From the NCBI GenBank assembly GCA_963770275.1, contig CAVYPD010000048.1, forward strand, positions 1-64,000: a DNA stretch of 64,000 nt, in the 5' to 3' direction. The translations under genes and the position numbers were made by a program. The notes below the pieces were generated by a model. The model was not told the origin of the DNA. It worked only from the letters and a program-made list of their open reading frames with translations, and did no database searches. The DNA is from Roseiarcus sp963770275. GTDB lineage: Bacteria; Pseudomonadota; Alphaproteobacteria; Rhizobiales; Beijerinckiaceae. How positions within the stretch are numbered: the stretch's first letter is position 1; every line of letters starts with the position of its first letter. This document shows, piece after piece, positions 1-8,835 of the stretch.

Positions 1-1227
1 GGCGACCTTCTGCTGGTTTCCACCGGACAGCGCCTGCGCCGGCCGCCGCCGATCGCCTCGAATATTGAGCCGTTGCGCGAGACGTTCGGTGATTGTGGTC
101 TCCTGCGCACGCCGGCGACGCTCGGCGCTGCGGCTGGCGAATAATGGCAGGAGCAGATTGAAGTCGATCGAGTGCGGCAGAAGCAGGCCTTCCTTGCGCC
201 GATCCGCCGGAACGTAGGCGACGCCGATAGCGTTGGCGTCGGCGACCTTCGCGAAGGGAACGCTGCGCACCACGGCTCCATTGGCGAATACGCGGAATTC
301 ATCGGCCTCAGCGCGAATGGCGCCGTACAGGCCCATCATGAAGTCTTCCTGCCCATGCCCGACGAGGCCGCCGATCCCGAAGATCTCTCCGCGATAAAGC
401 TCGAAGTCGATGTCAACCGCTCCCCGCGGCGCGAAAACCCTTCGTCTGCAGGACGAGAGCGTCCGATGCGCGCGAGACGTATGGCGGGAACAGGTTCCGG
501 GGGTCGCGGCCAACCATCAGGCGGATGAGGCCTTCGGGATCAAGCCCAGCCAAGGGGCGATCGGCGGTGACCGATCCGTCTTTCAGAACGGTGACATGTT
601 CGCAGAAATAGAAAATCTCATTGAGCCGGTGCGAGATATAGAGAATGGCTACGCCACGGTCGCGCAGGCGACCGACAAGCTTCATCAGTATGGCGACGTC
701 CGGCGCAGAGAGCGATGACGTCGGTTCGTCCAGGATGAGGACCCGTGGCTTGATGGAGAGCGCCTTGGCGATCTCGACGATCTGCCGGCGGCCGAGAGGC
801 AGTCGCCCCACTGGCGTGTCCGGCAATTCGACGAGGTCGAGCTCCTTGCTGATCTCCGTGACTGCGGCGGCGAGGCGCCCGTAATCGACGACGCCTCCTC
901 GGCGAGGGTAAGCGCCGAGGCCGATGTTTTCCGCAATGGAAAGATGGGGCGCGAGACTCAGTTCCTGCTGCACCACGGCGATGCCGACCTGATGCGCCTC
1001 CTGTGGCGTCAAAGAAGGCATCCGTCGTCGACCAGGATCTGCCCACTGTCGGGCCGAAGCGTACCCGACAGGAGGTTGATCAGCGTGCTTTTGCCCGCTC
1101 CATTCTCGCCAAGAAGGGCGTGAATGCGGCCCGCGACGAGCTCGATCGAGACTTCGCGAAGAACGGGATTGCCGAAGAAAGCCTTCGAGATGCTCCGCGC
1201 TTCAAGGATCGTCTGAAGCACACCCAT
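1..1227 (-). CDS. CUT2 sugar ABC importer ATPase (RbsA-like), 3' end cut by window edge, frameshifted
   Basis: Cytoplasmic tandem-NBD ATPase that would power a ribose/xylose-type sugar importer. Seen: NBD1 begins at the start codon at 1227, with Walker A GENGAGKST at residues 40-48, Q-loop region VVQQELSL, a weak signature (LPLGRRQIVEIAKAL), Walker B ILDEPTSSLS and switch HRLNE. NBD2 follows and its LSGGNQQKV signature lies at the very left edge, so the C-terminus is outside the window. The reading frame changes near 1018 and near 425; both sides of each break match the family without loss, so I read these as indels in one gene. The binding-protein gene lies 27 bases upstream in the same direction. 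The substrate cannot be told from the sequence. Confidence 0.85.
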
Positions 1228-1254
1228 TTCGCCGCGCTGTTGTATGGCGCGAAG

Positions 1255-2319
1255 CTACTTCTTCAGGCTCTTCGCGATCAACTCGTCGAACAGCTTCGTA
1301 TCATAGGGCGAGTAGATGTAGCCATCTGCTGCGAAGTCCTTTGCTCGGGCGAGGTAGCTGTCGAGGCTGGCTTCGTCGATGATCGGCAAGGGCACGTCGA
1401 TGTAGGCGGGGATGTCATCGCCCTGCAAACCCTTGACCGCCGCATAGACTGCGAAGGCCGCGAGCCAATTCGGTTGCTGCGTCGCCCAGGCGGTGAGCTT
1501 CTTTTGCTTCCACATCTCGAGGAATGGCCGATAGTTCTCGCCGGTGATCGGAACGAGTTTGCGCCCCTGTTTTCTCGAACGCGGTCACCGCTCCCGCCGA
1601 GAGTGCGCCGCCCTGGCTCCAGACCCCATCAATTTGGGGATTGCTGAAGAGCAGATTGGTGACGGCCTCCTGCGCAGGCGCGGCGTTGTAGGGCGTGTTG
1701 GTCTCCGCGAGAATGTTGATGCCCAGATCGCCTTGAACACCGGCTCGGCGCCTTTGCGCCGATCGTCGCTGACCGAGACGCCAGCCGGGCCATTCAGGAC
1801 GAATGTTGCCTTTGCCGTTGAGCTGCTTCACCAGCCATTCCGCCGCGAGCTTGCCCCACTGGGCCTGATCGGTGTCAATCTTCGTGGTCAGGTCCTTGGT
1901 GTCGACAAGGCTGTCGAAATTGGTGACCGCAATTCCCTTCGAGCAGGCGTCGGCGATGACGCGATCGAGCGCGGTGGCCGAACCGGCGTCGACGATGATC
2001 GCATCGAGTTTGCGTCGATCATCGACTGGATCTGCTGGATCTGCGTATTGGCGTTTCCTTGAGCGTCCGTGATCGTCAGGCTGTCGACCAGGCCCTGCTT
2101 TTTCAGCACATTCGCCATGTCCTCGATCGTGCCGGTGGTTTCCTTCATCCAGGTCGGGATGGAATAGATGTTGGCCCAGCCAATCTTGAAGGGCGCCTTG
2201 TGCTCACCCTTGATGCAATTGGCCGCCGCAAGCGCCCAGACCGGCGGCCTGCAAGCTGCAAGAGGGCGAGACCGGCTGGTGCAGGCACGGCCCAGGCGCG
2301 CAAAATTCAATTTATTCAT
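1255..2319 (-). CDS. CUT2 sugar ABC importer periplasmic binding protein, frameshifted
   Basis: Periplasmic solute-binding protein of the type-I (ribose-binding) fold that delivers sugar to the membrane permease. Seen: a short basic N-terminus, then a stretch with family character (FKIGWANIYSIPTWMKE), a ligand-domain block (QIQQIQSMIDAN), DGVWSQGGAL in the second lobe and a family-like C-terminal helix (LFDELIAKSLKK). The frame changes at least three times, near 1990, 1820-1750 and 1560, so no single open frame spans it. The signal-peptide region also reads poorly (no clean hydrophobic core), which suggests another indel there. It precedes the ATPase at 1-1227 in transcription. No permease is visible; it would lie left of the window. 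Confidence 0.75.
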
Positions 2320-2548
2320 GTCAGCGTTCTCCCCTTCGCGAATGTCACTTGCCGGATCCTAGCCGAAGTCGCCCGCCGTCCCCCAACCGCCGATTGGCGT
2401 ATCGGCACGTTAGCGATCCGCGTTTCGATAAGTCAACGCGCCCATGCTTGCGCGACGGCATCGGACGATTGTAGGCGAAGTCAGACATGTCATGCGATTA
2501 CCGATGCGGCAGTCGTAGAAAATCACAACCGACCAGTGGAGCATAAGC

Positions 2549-3475
2549 ATGGCCGGACTGTCTGGCGGACCGATTATAGACGCGCACATTCATCTATGGG
2601 ATCTGGGCATGGACCGGCATCCCTGGCTCCGTCCCGTCGGAGGCGCCATTCAGGCGCTTGGGGATCTTACGCCAATCCGACGAAATTATCTCGTCGATGA
2701 CTACCGGCGCGACGCGGGCAACCAGCATGTTGTCGCCGCGGTGCACGTAGAGGCCGCCTGGGACCGCGCCGACGATCCTCTCGCCGAGATTGAGTGGCTG
2801 GAGACGCTCGACAAGTCGTCAGGCGTCGCTGCGCGTTATATAGGCTTCGCTGACCTCACGGCTCCGGACGTGGGCGCTGCACTTGACCGCCTGTCCGAGG
2901 TCAAGCGCTGTGTTGGCATTCGGCAGATGCTGAGCTGGCATCCGGCGAAGACCGCTTCGAGATCATTCGCCCCGCAGCAGGGTATCGCGAACGAGGAGCA
3001 CTTCCGCCGCGGCGTCGTGCTGCTCGCCCGCCACGACCAGCTTCTCGAACTGATGCTCTATCCTTACCAAGCCGAGGAGGTAGTCCGGCTGGCCCGTGAT
3101 CTCCCGACCAGATATTCATCGTCAATCACTGCGGCAGCCCGATCGATCGCGACCCCGACGGTATGCTGCGATGGAAGGAAGGCCTGGAGCAACTCGGCTC
3201 TGGCGCCCAACATCCTGATCAAGATTTCGGCGCTGACCGCGTACGATCCGAACCCGACGCCTGAAAGCCTGCGCGAGATCGCGCTGCATTGCATCGAGTG
3301 CTTCGGCGTCAAGCGATCGATGTTCGGCAGCGACTTCCCAGTCGGTCGTCTATGGACAAGCTACGATGCAATCTTCGATGGCTTCAAAGCCATCGTCCGG
3401 GATATCTCTGAAGGCGAGCAGGCCGCGCTTTTCCATGACAATGCGCAACGCGTCTATCGGATGGACCCGTTCTGA
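2549..3475 (+). CDS. Amidohydrolase-2 (L-fuconolactonase/TIM-barrel) family hydrolase with a hidden compensated frameshift
   Basis: Metal-dependent TIM-barrel hydrolase of the amidohydrolase-2 family, which contains sugar lactonases (L-fuconolactonase) and decarboxylases. Seen: N-terminal metal motif DAHIHLWD, C-terminal MFGSDFPVG with the barrel-8 Asp, 308 residues as expected. The frame is open throughout, but residues encoded by about 3104-3208 make no family sense. In the next frame the same bases read DQIFIVNHCGSPIDRDPDG, carrying the missing metal-ligand His (NHCG). Two opposite indels therefore flank this stretch. The gene is divergent from the binding protein at 2319 across 229 bases. 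A lactonase beside sugar importers and an F420 sugar dehydrogenase would fit, but the substrate is not shown. Confidence 0.82.
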   Translation: MAGLSGGPIIDAHIHLWDLGMDRHPWLRPVGGAIQALGDLTPIRRNYLVDDYRRDAGNQHVVAAVHVEAAWDRADDPLAEIEWLETLDKSSGVAARYIGFADLTAPDVGAALDRLSEVKRCVGIRQMLSWHPAKTASRSFAPQQGIANEEHFRRGVVLLARHDQLLELMLYPYQAEEVVRLARDLPTRYSSSITAAARSIATPTVCCDGRKAWSNSALAPNILIKISALTAYDPNPTPESLREIALHCIECFGVKRSMFGSDFPVGRLWTSYDAIFDGFKAIVRDISEGEQAALFHDNAQRVYRMDPF

Positions 3476-3491
3476 CGTGAGCCGCTGATGG

Positions 3492-3983
3492 CTATTTTCC
3501 TGTATATTTCTTGGCCCACTCGACGCCCTCCCAGGTGAGCATCTTTGTGGGCGCGATCTTGATCAGGTAACGCGGCCGGTCGTAGGTCGGCACCAGATAT
3601 TCCGGGCCGTGCTCCCGGCCCCGAGAAAACGCACCGCCATGCGGTTGGCGACGTCGAGGCACTGACCTTGCATCGGAGCCGGGCCGAAGACGATTTCTGC
3701 TTTCCCCTGCGCGGTAATCCGCTTGTAGGTCCCGCTGTCTTCCGCGCCGAAATGCCGACGTTTGGGGTTTTCTTGATGTGGCCAATCCAGGCCGCGCGCT
3801 CGCGCGGTCGATCCAGAAGGCCTGGCCGTCCCATTCCTGCCAGACCGGGGTCACGTAAGGCACGCCGCTCTCGTCGATGGTGGCGATCCGCGCTACCACC
3901 GGCTCGGCCAGAAATTCTTTGACCTCCGCCGGCGTGAGCTTGCGGTTCTTTCCCATCCATTCTGGGTGTTGTTTGTCCGTCAT
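3492..3983 (-). CDS. Pyridoxamine 5'-phosphate oxidase-fold (FDOR/split beta-barrel) protein, frameshifted
   Basis: Small split beta-barrel protein of the pyridoxamine-phosphate-oxidase superfamily, whose members bind FMN, F420 or haem. Seen: N-terminal family block ARIATIDESGVPYVTPVW, residues WIDRARERAAWIGHIKKTPN (in a second frame), and the C-terminal block PEYLVPTYDRPRYLIKI. The middle is broken by about three frame changes between 3600 and 3830. Joined across them the protein is about 160 residues, normal for the family. It is convergent with the amidohydrolase and sits beside two other F420-type split-barrel genes, so an F420-dependent reductase role is plausible. Cofactor choice cannot be read from the sequence. 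Confidence 0.75.
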   Translation of the reverse strand: MTDKQHPEWMGKNRKLTPAEVKEFLAEPVVARIATIDESGVPYVTPVWQEWDGQAFWIDRASARPGLATSRKPQTSAFRRGRQRDLQADYRAGESRNRLRPGSDARSVPRRRQPHGGAFSRGREHGPEYLVPTYDRPRYLIKIAPTKMLTWEGVEWAKKYTGK

Positions 3984-4008
3984 TGGGTTCCCGGCTGGCG
4001 CTCTGGAT

Positions 4009-4470
4009 CTAGTGAACGGGGTCCAGCACGACTACCGGTATCTCGCGGTCGGTCTTGAGCGCATAGTCGGCGTAAGGCGGCCAAAACAGGAGCGCCTTCG
4101 TCCAAAATCGGCTGCGTTCTTCACCCCCGACCGTCCTCGCGCGCGCCTTCAGCTTCTGGTCCCGACTTGCACCTCGACATCCGGGTTGGCGAGGATATTG
4201 CGGTACCATCCGGGATGTTCCGGCGCGCCACCCTTTGAGGCGACGATGAAGTAGCTGTCGCCCTCCGTTCCGTAAAAGAGCGGGAAGATGAACTTGTTCG
4301 CCAGATTTGCGGCCGGTGGTTGTAAGCAGGAGCGCCGGCGCCGTGATCTCCCCTCGGTCAGGCACGTTGACCTTGTACATCTGCCCCTCTTTTCCGCCGC
4401 TGGCGAGATAGAGGTTCGCATGCTTGACCATCCATTCCGGCATGTTCGGAGCGAGCTTCGCTTCAGTCAT
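4009..4470 (-). CDS. Deazaflavin (F420)-dependent nitroreductase-family protein (DDN/FDOR-A), frameshifted
   Basis: Member of the deazaflavin-dependent nitroreductase family, which uses reduced F420 to reduce quinones, nitro compounds or other electrophiles. Seen: PALLLTTTGRKSG, the diagnostic phosphate/F420-binding block, followed (in a second frame, 4149-4300) by FPLFYGTEGDSYFIVASKGG and PEHPGWYRNILANPDVEVQVG, both hallmark stretches of this family. The C-terminal block has WPPYADYALKTDREIP. Frame changes occur near 4300 and 4160. Length about 153 residues, as usual. Known members are almost entirely F420-binding, so with the F420 biosynthesis genes 2-7 kb away this is a likely F420H2 consumer. 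Confidence 0.85.
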   Translation of the reverse strand: MTEAKLAPNMPEWMVKHANLYLASGGKEGQMYKVNVPDRGEITAPALLLTTTGRKSGEQVHLPALLRNGGRQLLHRRLKGWRAGTSRMVPQYPRQPGCRGASRDQKLKARARTVGGEERSRFWTKALLFWPPYADYALKTDREIPVVVLDPVH

Positions 4471-4633
4471 CGTGTCCTCCTTGGAAAGGTGGGAGCATAG
4501 CGCCGCGAGGCGGATCGGCCAAGCGGCCAGCCGTCGTCATGTTGCAATGTGTGGCCCCGGGACTTACCCTGACGTTCACCTGCGGATGTCCGCCTCTGCG
4601 GACGTCACGCAAGCGAACGCAATGAGGGCAGTC

Positions 4634-5033
4634 ATGGTGGAAGATTCCGGCGAAGTATCTAGATCTGGTGCAGGACAAAAAGAGCTTCGCTAACCTGGCG
4701 ACAATTATGCCGGATGGGACGCCGCAGGTGACCCCGGTATGGTTCGACTACACGAACGGCAAGATCCGGGTGAATTCGGCGAAAGGTCGTGTGAAGACAC
4801 GCAATATGTCGGAAGGCGCGCCTGTGGCGCTTTCGATCCTCGACCCCGACAATGCCTACCGGTACATCCAGATCCGTGGGCGGGTCGACCACGTGACCGA
4901 AAAGGGCGCAGACGCGCACATCAATTCCCTCGCCAAGAAATACTTGGGCAAGGACAAGTATCCATGGGCTCAACCTGACCAAATCAGGGTCATCTTTGAA
5001 ATCGAGCCCGACAAGGTGCAGGTGATGGGCTGA
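4634..5033 (+). CDS. PPOX-class F420-dependent split-barrel protein (FDOR-B)
   Basis: Short split beta-barrel protein of the PPOX-class F420-dependent (FDOR-B) family. Seen: FANLATIMPDGTPQVTPVWF, the family N-terminal signature, VNSAKGRVKTRNM, and RYIQIRGRVDHVTEKGA in the last strands. The open frame can start at GTG 4668, but codons upstream (KIPAKYLDLVQDKK) match the family N-terminus and lead to ATG 4634, preceded by GAGG at 4624-4628. One base appears lost between 4636 and 4645. I therefore place the start at 4634. Members reduce biliverdin, tetracyclines or other conjugated compounds with F420H2, or only bind F420; the role here is unknown. It is divergent from the nitroreductase gene. 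Confidence 0.82.
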
Positions 5034-5247
5034 CCTCAGTCCTATCTGAGAAGGGCCGCTTCGTTCGGGGGCCGATTGGCTGTGAGGACCGCGACGGAGG
5101 CGTTCGTCGTATATCGCGCGACGGCGCGCTCCTTGTCTGCCGTCATCCGCCCCGGATTTGACTGACGACGAACTGTCTCACGAAGTCCCTTGTCTGCGCT
5201 ATTGGTCCGTCGCGGGCCATGAGGCCTCATGACGTCGGAGCGGGATC

Positions 5248-6279
5248 ATGCTCAAGCTAGGTTATAAGGCGTCGGCAGAGCAATTCGGGCCGACGGAATT
5301 GCTGCGGTTTTCTCAACTCGCAGAAGAGGCGGGCTTCAACTCGGTCTTCATCAGCGATCATTTCCAGCCATGGAAGCATCATGGCGGCCACGCTCCCTTT
5401 TCGCTCGCCTGGCTTGGCGCGCTCGGCGCGGTTACGTCGCGGATCACAATCGGCACAAGCGTGCTGACGCCTACGTTTCGCTACCAGCCCGCCGTCGTCG
5501 CGCAAGCCTTCGCCACGCTCGGGGTCATGTTTCCCAATCGGGTCATCCTCGGTGTCGGCACGGGAAAATCGTTGAACGATGTCCCCTCGACCGGCATGGA
5601 ATGGCCCGAGTTCAAGGAACGGTTCGCCCGTTTCCGAGAGGCGATCAGCCTCATCCGTCAGCTCTGGACTGAGGAGCGGGTGACGTTCGAAGGCCAATTT
5701 TATCGCACCAAGGACGCGACCATCTATGATCGGCCAGCGACGCCCGTCCCGATCTATGTCGCGGCCGCCGGCGCATTGATCGCCAAATATGCGGGCCGAA
5801 TGGGCGACGGCTTGATCTGCACCAGCGGCAAGGCGCGTGAGCTTTACACCGAAACGATCTTGCCGAAGGTTTTGGAGGGACGCGCCGAGGCTAGCTCGCG
5901 AGCGCCCGACTACGCAAGGATGATCGAGGTCAAGGTCTCGTTCGACACGGACATGAAACGCGCGACGGAGGACACCCGCCACTGGGCGGTTCTCGCGTTG
6001 ACGCCGGAGGAAAAGACTTCCGTCCATAGCCCGGAAGAGATGGAGCGCCTCGCCGACGGGCTCTCTGCCGAGCGCGCCGCGAGCCGCTGGATTGTTTCGA
6101 CCGATCCGGACGAGCATGTCGAGCGGATTGGCTACTACATCGACCTCGGCTTCGACCATCTGGTTTTTCACGCGCCGGGTCCTGACCAGGAGCGGTTCAT
6201 CCGGCTCTATGCCGAGCAGGTCCTGCCGCGCCTTCGTCGCCGAGACGGCGCGCCGGACGGAACGCGCAAGAGCGCATGA
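5248..6279 (+). CDS. fgd: F420-dependent glucose-6-phosphate dehydrogenase homologue (LLM class)
   Basis: TIM-barrel luciferase-like oxidoreductase closely matching actinobacterial F420-dependent glucose-6-phosphate dehydrogenase over its full 343 residues; such enzymes oxidise a sugar C1 to a lactone and give reduced F420. Seen: GYKASAEQFGP at the start, SDHFQPW with the catalytic His and Trp, GHAPFSL, GTSVLTPTFRYQPAVVAQAF, and ICTSGKARELYTE plus EEKTSV and SRWIV, which hold the Thr/Lys/Lys/Arg phosphate clamp of the known enzyme. The residue equivalent to the active-site Glu109 is Lys (GVGTGKSLND), a change worth checking. The start at 5248 has GGAG 8 bases upstream. The stop overlaps the cofE start (ATGA), so it is co-transcribed with F420 synthesis genes. 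Confidence 0.88.
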   Translation: MLKLGYKASAEQFGPTELLRFSQLAEEAGFNSVFISDHFQPWKHHGGHAPFSLAWLGALGAVTSRITIGTSVLTPTFRYQPAVVAQAFATLGVMFPNRVILGVGTGKSLNDVPSTGMEWPEFKERFARFREAISLIRQLWTEERVTFEGQFYRTKDATIYDRPATPVPIYVAAAGALIAKYAGRMGDGLICTSGKARELYTETILPKVLEGRAEASSRAPDYARMIEVKVSFDTDMKRATEDTRHWAVLALTPEEKTSVHSPEEMERLADGLSAERAASRWIVSTDPDEHVERIGYYIDLGFDHLVFHAPGPDQERFIRLYAEQVLPRLRRRDGAPDGTRKSA

Positions 6280-7040
6280 CCTCTCTTGAGGTCATTGCCT
6301 TGAAGGGCCTGCCCTTGATCAAGGCTGGCGACGACCTGGTCCAAATGATCGCCTCGATTCTCAAGCAGAACAGTGTCGAGCCGCGACCTCAAGACGTGCT
6401 TGTCGTCGCGCAGAAGATCGTCTCGAAGGCTGAGGGCCGCATGGTCGACCTTGCGACGATCATGCCCTCCGCGCAGGCGATCGCACTCGCGGCGGATGTC
6501 GACAAGGACGCGCGGCTTGTCGAGGTCATATTGTCGGAGATCTGTTCGCGTCGTGCGGGCGCGCCGCAATGTGCTGATCGTCGAGCATAGGCTTGGCTTC
6601 ATCATGGCGAATGCTGGCGTGGACCAATCGAATGTGGGACCAGCGGACGACGCCCAGCGCGTGCTTCTGTTGCCGAAGCATCCGGACCGCAGCGCGGCGG
6701 TGCTGCGACATGGTCTGACGGCCCTGACCGGAATTGATCTCGCGGTGGTGATAAACGACAGCTTCGGACGTGCGTGGCGTCAGGGAACAGCGGGCGTGGC
6801 GATCGGCGCCGCCGGCCTTCCATCGCTAGTCGACCTGCGCGGGCGGCCCGACTTGTTTGGCCGAACGCTCGAGGTCAGTGTGATTGGTTTTGCCGATGAG
6901 ATCGCGGCCGCCGCTTCGCTTGTGATGGGCCAGGCGGACGAGGCGTCGCCGGTTGTCCTCATCCGGGGCTTGCGCTGGTCTGCGCCTGCATCGACAGCGG
7001 CCAGCATCGTTCGCCCCGCAAACGAGGATCTGTTTCGATC
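6276..7040 (+). CDS. cofE: Coenzyme F420:L-glutamate ligase (CofE), single-domain, frameshifted
   Basis: Adds L-glutamate residues to F420-0 with GTP, forming the F420 tail in the cytoplasm. Seen: N-terminal ALKGLPLIKAGDDL, DVLVVAQKIVSKAEGR, and after a one-base frame change near 6540, LIVEHRLGFIMANAGVDQSN, VVINDSFGRAWRQGT (metal and GTP site) and GAAGLPSLVDLRGRPDLFG. About 250 residues, i.e. only the ligase domain. The C-terminal FMN reductase domain of actinobacterial FbiB is absent, because the cofD frame begins immediately after VRPANEDLF. Start ATG 6276 overlaps the fgd stop. The end is set at the cofD junction because no clean stop codon is readable there, another likely indel. Confidence 0.88.
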
Positions 7041-7043
7041 AGT

Positions 7044-8012
7044 CGAGATCTTGTCGTCGCGCTATCGGGCGGCATCGGGGGAGCCAAGCTCGCGCTCGGC
7101 CTCAGCCGGATTTTGTCGGCGGGCGATCTGCTTGTCGTCGCCAATGTCGGCGATGATTTCGAGCATCTCGGCCTGCACATTTCGCCCGACGCCGACACGC
7201 TCATGTACACGCTCGCTGGCCTCGACAATGCGAAGCTTGGCTGGGGTCGGCAGGACGAGACGTGGGCGTTCATGGATACGCTCTCTGCGCTCGGCGGCGA
7301 GGACTGGTTCCGTCTTGGCGATCGCGACCTTGCAGTTCATGTCGAGCGTACCCGTCGGCTAGGGCAGGGCGAGAGCCTCTCCGCTATCACCGCCGATTTT
7401 TGCCGCCGCGTCGGCGTCGGCCCCCGCGTCCTGCCGGCGACCGACGACCGATTGCGGACCCGATTGCGGACGGACGAGGGCTGGCTTGATTTCCAGGACT
7501 ATTTCGTGCGCCTTCAGTGCCGGCCAATTGTGCGCGAGCTTGCCTTCGACGGCGCGGCGGATGCCCGCCCTCATCCGGACCTTTTGGCGGCGTTGGGCGA
7601 CGAGCGGCTGCGGGCGGTGATCATTTGCCCGTCCAATCCGTTCATTAGCGTCGAGCCGATCCTCGCTGTGCCAGGGATACGGCAGGCGCTTGGCGCCTGC
7701 GCCGCGCCTATCATCGCGGTTTCGCCAATCATTGGCGGACGCGCGGTCAAAGGTCCGACCGCCAAAATGATGACCGAATTAGGAATCGAATTCCAAGCGC
7801 CGCCGCAGTCGCCGAGCGATACGGCGATCTGCTCGATGGTTATGTGATGGATGACGGTGACGCGGGAGAGGCGACGGACGTCAGGCCGAAGGTGACGCTG
7901 GCCGCCACGCTCATGACGGAATCTCGCAGAGCGCGAGCAACTGGCTCGCATCGTCCTTGAGGGCGCGGACGCGCTCGGCTCTTCGAAGCACAGGCGGGAC
8001 CTCGTCGCGTGA
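7044..8012 (+). CDS. cofD: 2-phospho-L-lactate transferase (CofD/FbiA), frameshifted near its end
   Basis: Transfers the phospholactyl (or phosphoenolpyruvyl) moiety from the activated guanylyl donor to the deazaflavin Fo, giving F420-0 or its dehydro form. Seen: LSGGIGGAKLALGLSRIL at the start, VVANVGDDFEHLGLHISPD, DTLMYTLAGL, PSNPFISVEPILAVPGI and VSPIIGGRAVKGPTAKMM, all characteristic. The frame shifts near 7800, giving an apparent stop at 7847, but RYGDLLDGYVMDDGD and, after a second shift near 7925, REQLARIVLEGADALGSS continue the family C-terminus to a TGA at 8010-8012. That stop overlaps the GTG start of cofC. No good start codon is visible near 7044, so the exact start is uncertain. 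Confidence 0.9.
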
Positions 8013-8680
8013 GTGGCGTCTGGGCCGTCGTGCCCGTCAAGGAACTCGAGGGCGCTAAGCAACGGCTTTCGTCAGCCTTGAGCCCGGATGAACGTCGACT
8101 GCTCGCAACGACCATGCTTGAGGATGTGCTCGAAGGCGTAACCGCGGTCGGGGAGCTTGCCGGCGTGCTTGTCGTCACGGTCGATCCGGTCGCGACATCC
8201 CTTGCCAGTCGCTATGGCGCGCGCATCGTCACGGAAGGCGCGCGGGAGGGCCATACCGGCGCCGTCACGGCCGCCGCGCGTCTGCTCGTCCGTGAGGGCA
8301 GGGCAGGCATGATGACAATGCCCGGTGACATTCCTCGACTGTCGCGAGCCGAGATCGCTGCAACCCTCGCGGCGCACAGGGCCGCGCCTTCTTTCACGAT
8401 TGTTCCCGCGCATGACGATCTCGGATCGAATACCATCATCTGCTCGCCGCCGGACGCCGTTCCGCTGCGGTTCGGCGAAGACAGCTTCTATCCGCACCTC
8501 GACGCGGCGCGAGCCCGAGGGATCGAGCCGCTCATTGTCCGCCAACCGGGGATCGGGATGGACATCGACAATCCGGTCGACCTCGTCACGTTCCTCAAAA
8601 TGTCGCCGCCCGTGCGCACGCGGACGCTGACGTTTCTCGAGCAATCGGGCGTAGCCGGCCGGCTCTTGGCGACAAGCTAG
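8009..8680 (+). CDS. cofC: 2-phospho-L-lactate (or PEP) guanylyltransferase (CofC/FbiD)
   Basis: Nucleotidyltransferase that activates a three-carbon phosphoacid with GTP as donor for CofD. Seen: VWAVVPVKELEGAKQRLSSAL at the start (nucleotide-binding loop and the conserved K-x-x-L-x pattern of the family, residues 4-23), MPGDIPRLSRAEIA (metal-binding Asp region), LGSNTIICSPPDAVPLRFG and GMDIDNPVDL near the C-terminus. 223 residues, intact and of normal length. The GTG start overlaps the reconstructed cofD stop (GTGA), so cofE, cofD and cofC form one tightly coupled operon with fgd. Whether 2-phospholactate, phosphoenolpyruvate or 3-phosphoglycerate is used cannot be told by eye. Confidence 0.9.
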   Translation: MSGVWAVVPVKELEGAKQRLSSALSPDERRLLATTMLEDVLEGVTAVGELAGVLVVTVDPVATSLASRYGARIVTEGAREGHTGAVTAAARLLVREGRAGMMTMPGDIPRLSRAEIAATLAAHRAAPSFTIVPAHDDLGSNTIICSPPDAVPLRFGEDSFYPHLDAARARGIEPLIVRQPGIGMDIDNPVDLVTFLKMSPPVRTRTLTFLEQSGVAGRLLATS

Positions 8681-8759
8681 AGCACTGTCATCGGGAGCAG
8701 CGCGGGTGGCTCATGAGAGTAATTACATGTTATAAATGTTATGTGACGCCAGACACCGG

Positions 8760-8785
8760 GCGGCGCCGGAAGGAAATGGCGCCGC
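8760..8785. terminator. GC-rich hairpin between convergent cofC and fbiC
   Basis: Perfect 8-bp stem GCGGCGCC / GGCGCCGC with a 10-base loop, located 80 bases after cofC and 51 bases after the fbiC stop on the other strand. It is symmetrical, so it could end both converging transcripts. There is no T-run, so this is a candidate only. Confidence 0.4.
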
Positions 8786-8835
8786 AACCCATTGAAATGA
8801 CCCGAAACGGGGAAGAAAATGGCGCCCACTCGGCG

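Noticed and set aside
5042..5230. Minus-strand 62-codon frame between the split-barrel protein and fgd
   Set aside because: No ribosome site, no motif, low complexity; not supported as a gene.
8760..8785. CRISPR-like or REP-type repeat
   Set aside because: Only one copy was found; it is a simple hairpin at a convergent junction. No CRISPR array, tRNA or rRNA was noticed anywhere in the window.
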